Source of the DNA: Sphingomonadaceae bacterium
Lineage (GTDB): Bacteria > Pseudomonadota > Alphaproteobacteria > Sphingomonadales > Sphingomonadaceae
Assembly: GCA_014380205.1 (NCBI GenBank)
Contig: JACMKH010000338.1
Span: 1-7,865, forward strand
Length of the DNA stretch: 7,865 nucleotides
Direction: 5' to 3'
Numbering within the stretch: the first letter of the stretch is position 1; each line of letters opens with the position of its first letter. Of this stretch, positions 7,566 to 7,865 are shown one piece after another. Under the pieces are notes generated by a model. It did not search any database. It was not told the origin of the DNA and was given only the letters and a program-made list of their open reading frames with translations. Made by a program: the position numbers and the translations under genes.

Positions 7566-7594
7566 GATGGACGCCGGGATCGTTCGGCTGTCAA
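7566..7594 (-). promoter_or_regulatory. Weak candidate promoter for the RTX gene
   Basis: On the minus strand a consensus TTGACA (7589-7594) is followed after 17 bases by TCCATC (7566-7571), a poor -10 match. It would give a leader of about 35-40 bases before the ATG at 7523, which agrees with the Shine-Dalgarno evidence for that start. The -10 mismatch makes it uncertain. Confidence 0.25.
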
Positions 7595-7667
7595 TCCCGT
7601 GCGTATTTTCGAGCGCCATCAGAGAATTGAAGCATTCAGCCCACCACGGCAACAGTGAGATGCGCCG

Positions 7668-7696
7668 TTGATCCATTGTAGTTTCGCTGTTAGAAC
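7668..7696 (+). promoter_or_regulatory. Candidate sigma-70-type promoter for the divergent gene at 7724
   Basis: TTGATC (7668-7673) and TAGAAC (7691-7696) are spaced by exactly 17 bases, each matching four of six consensus positions. Transcription would begin about 7703 and leave a short leader containing the AGAGGAG ribosome binding site at 7711-7717. The position fits well; the match itself is only moderate. Confidence 0.35.
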
Positions 7697-7723
7697 ATAG
7701 CACGAACACCAGAGGAGTCCGCC

Positions 7724-7865
7724 ATGCCCACGCTGGCCGCCGTGCCCGAATCCTACCGCCATTACGCCAAGCAGGCGGTCCCCCGCGCGCCTCTCGAAGT
7801 GGCCGGCGCCGCGTTCAAATTCTACCACCTCGAGAAGCCCGGCGAGCCCGTGCCCGCCGCGCTCG
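7724..7865 (+). CDS. Unknown protein, N-terminal 47 residues (cut by window end)
   Basis: The reading frame starts at an ATG six bases after AGAGGAG (7711-7717), a good ribosome binding site, and stays open to the window edge. The product begins MPTLAAVPESYRHYAKQAV and continues with FKFYHLEKPGEPVP; no signal peptide, membrane segment or known motif can be seen in this short piece. Codons are strongly G/C-ending (for example CTG, GCC, GTG, CTC), as in the resident genes, which supports real coding. It is divergent from the RTX gene across a shared gap of about 200 bases. I cannot assign a function. Confidence 0.7.
   Translation, partial: MPTLAAVPESYRHYAKQAVPRAPLEVAGAAFKFYHLEKPGEPVPAAL

Noticed and set aside
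7619..7828. 69-codon minus-strand frame upstream of the RTX gene
   Set aside because: It runs antisense through the start of the gene at 7724, lacks a Shine-Dalgarno, and has no recognisable content.

Overview
The window is GC-rich with strongly G/C-ending codons and looks like chromosomal DNA of an alphaproteobacterium. Gene content and protein style suggest a sphingomonad (Sphingomonadales), but there is no rRNA or other marker to fix the genus. It holds four complete genes, two genes cut by the window edges, and short regulatory gaps. I saw no tRNA, rRNA, CRISPR array, transposase or integrase.

Left part (1-2743): the N-terminal part of an M20 metallopeptidase/hydrolase on the minus strand is divergent, across a 75-base gap, from a complete malate synthase G gene (glcB) on the plus strand. 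These are ordinary metabolic genes: amidohydrolase/carboxypeptidase chemistry and entry of glyoxylate carbon into malate.

Middle part (2744-5081): an AT-richer gap with two small hairpins and a perfect 12-base palindrome leads into a tight two-gene operon. The first gene encodes a 321-residue protein of unknown family with a C-terminal PD-(D/E)XK-type nuclease signature (D176, E193-x-K195, Q213-x3-Y217). The second starts at a TTG that overlaps the first gene's stop codon (TTGA) and encodes a compact 417-residue MBL/beta-CASP protein resembling the catalytic core of RNase J. Two predicted nucleases, translationally coupled and set between unrelated genes, are the most interesting content. An accessory nucleic-acid-processing or defence role is possible but not shown.

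Right part (5151-7865): a large minus-strand gene, convergent with the nuclease operon, encodes a calcium-binding RTX protein. It has a PPC-like beta domain, three blocks of GGxGxD nonapeptide repeats, and a C-terminal region typical of type I secretion substrates. It has no recognisable catalytic domain and no secretion genes beside it. Its upstream gap of about 200 bases is shared with a divergent plus-strand gene of unknown function that is cut off by the window end.
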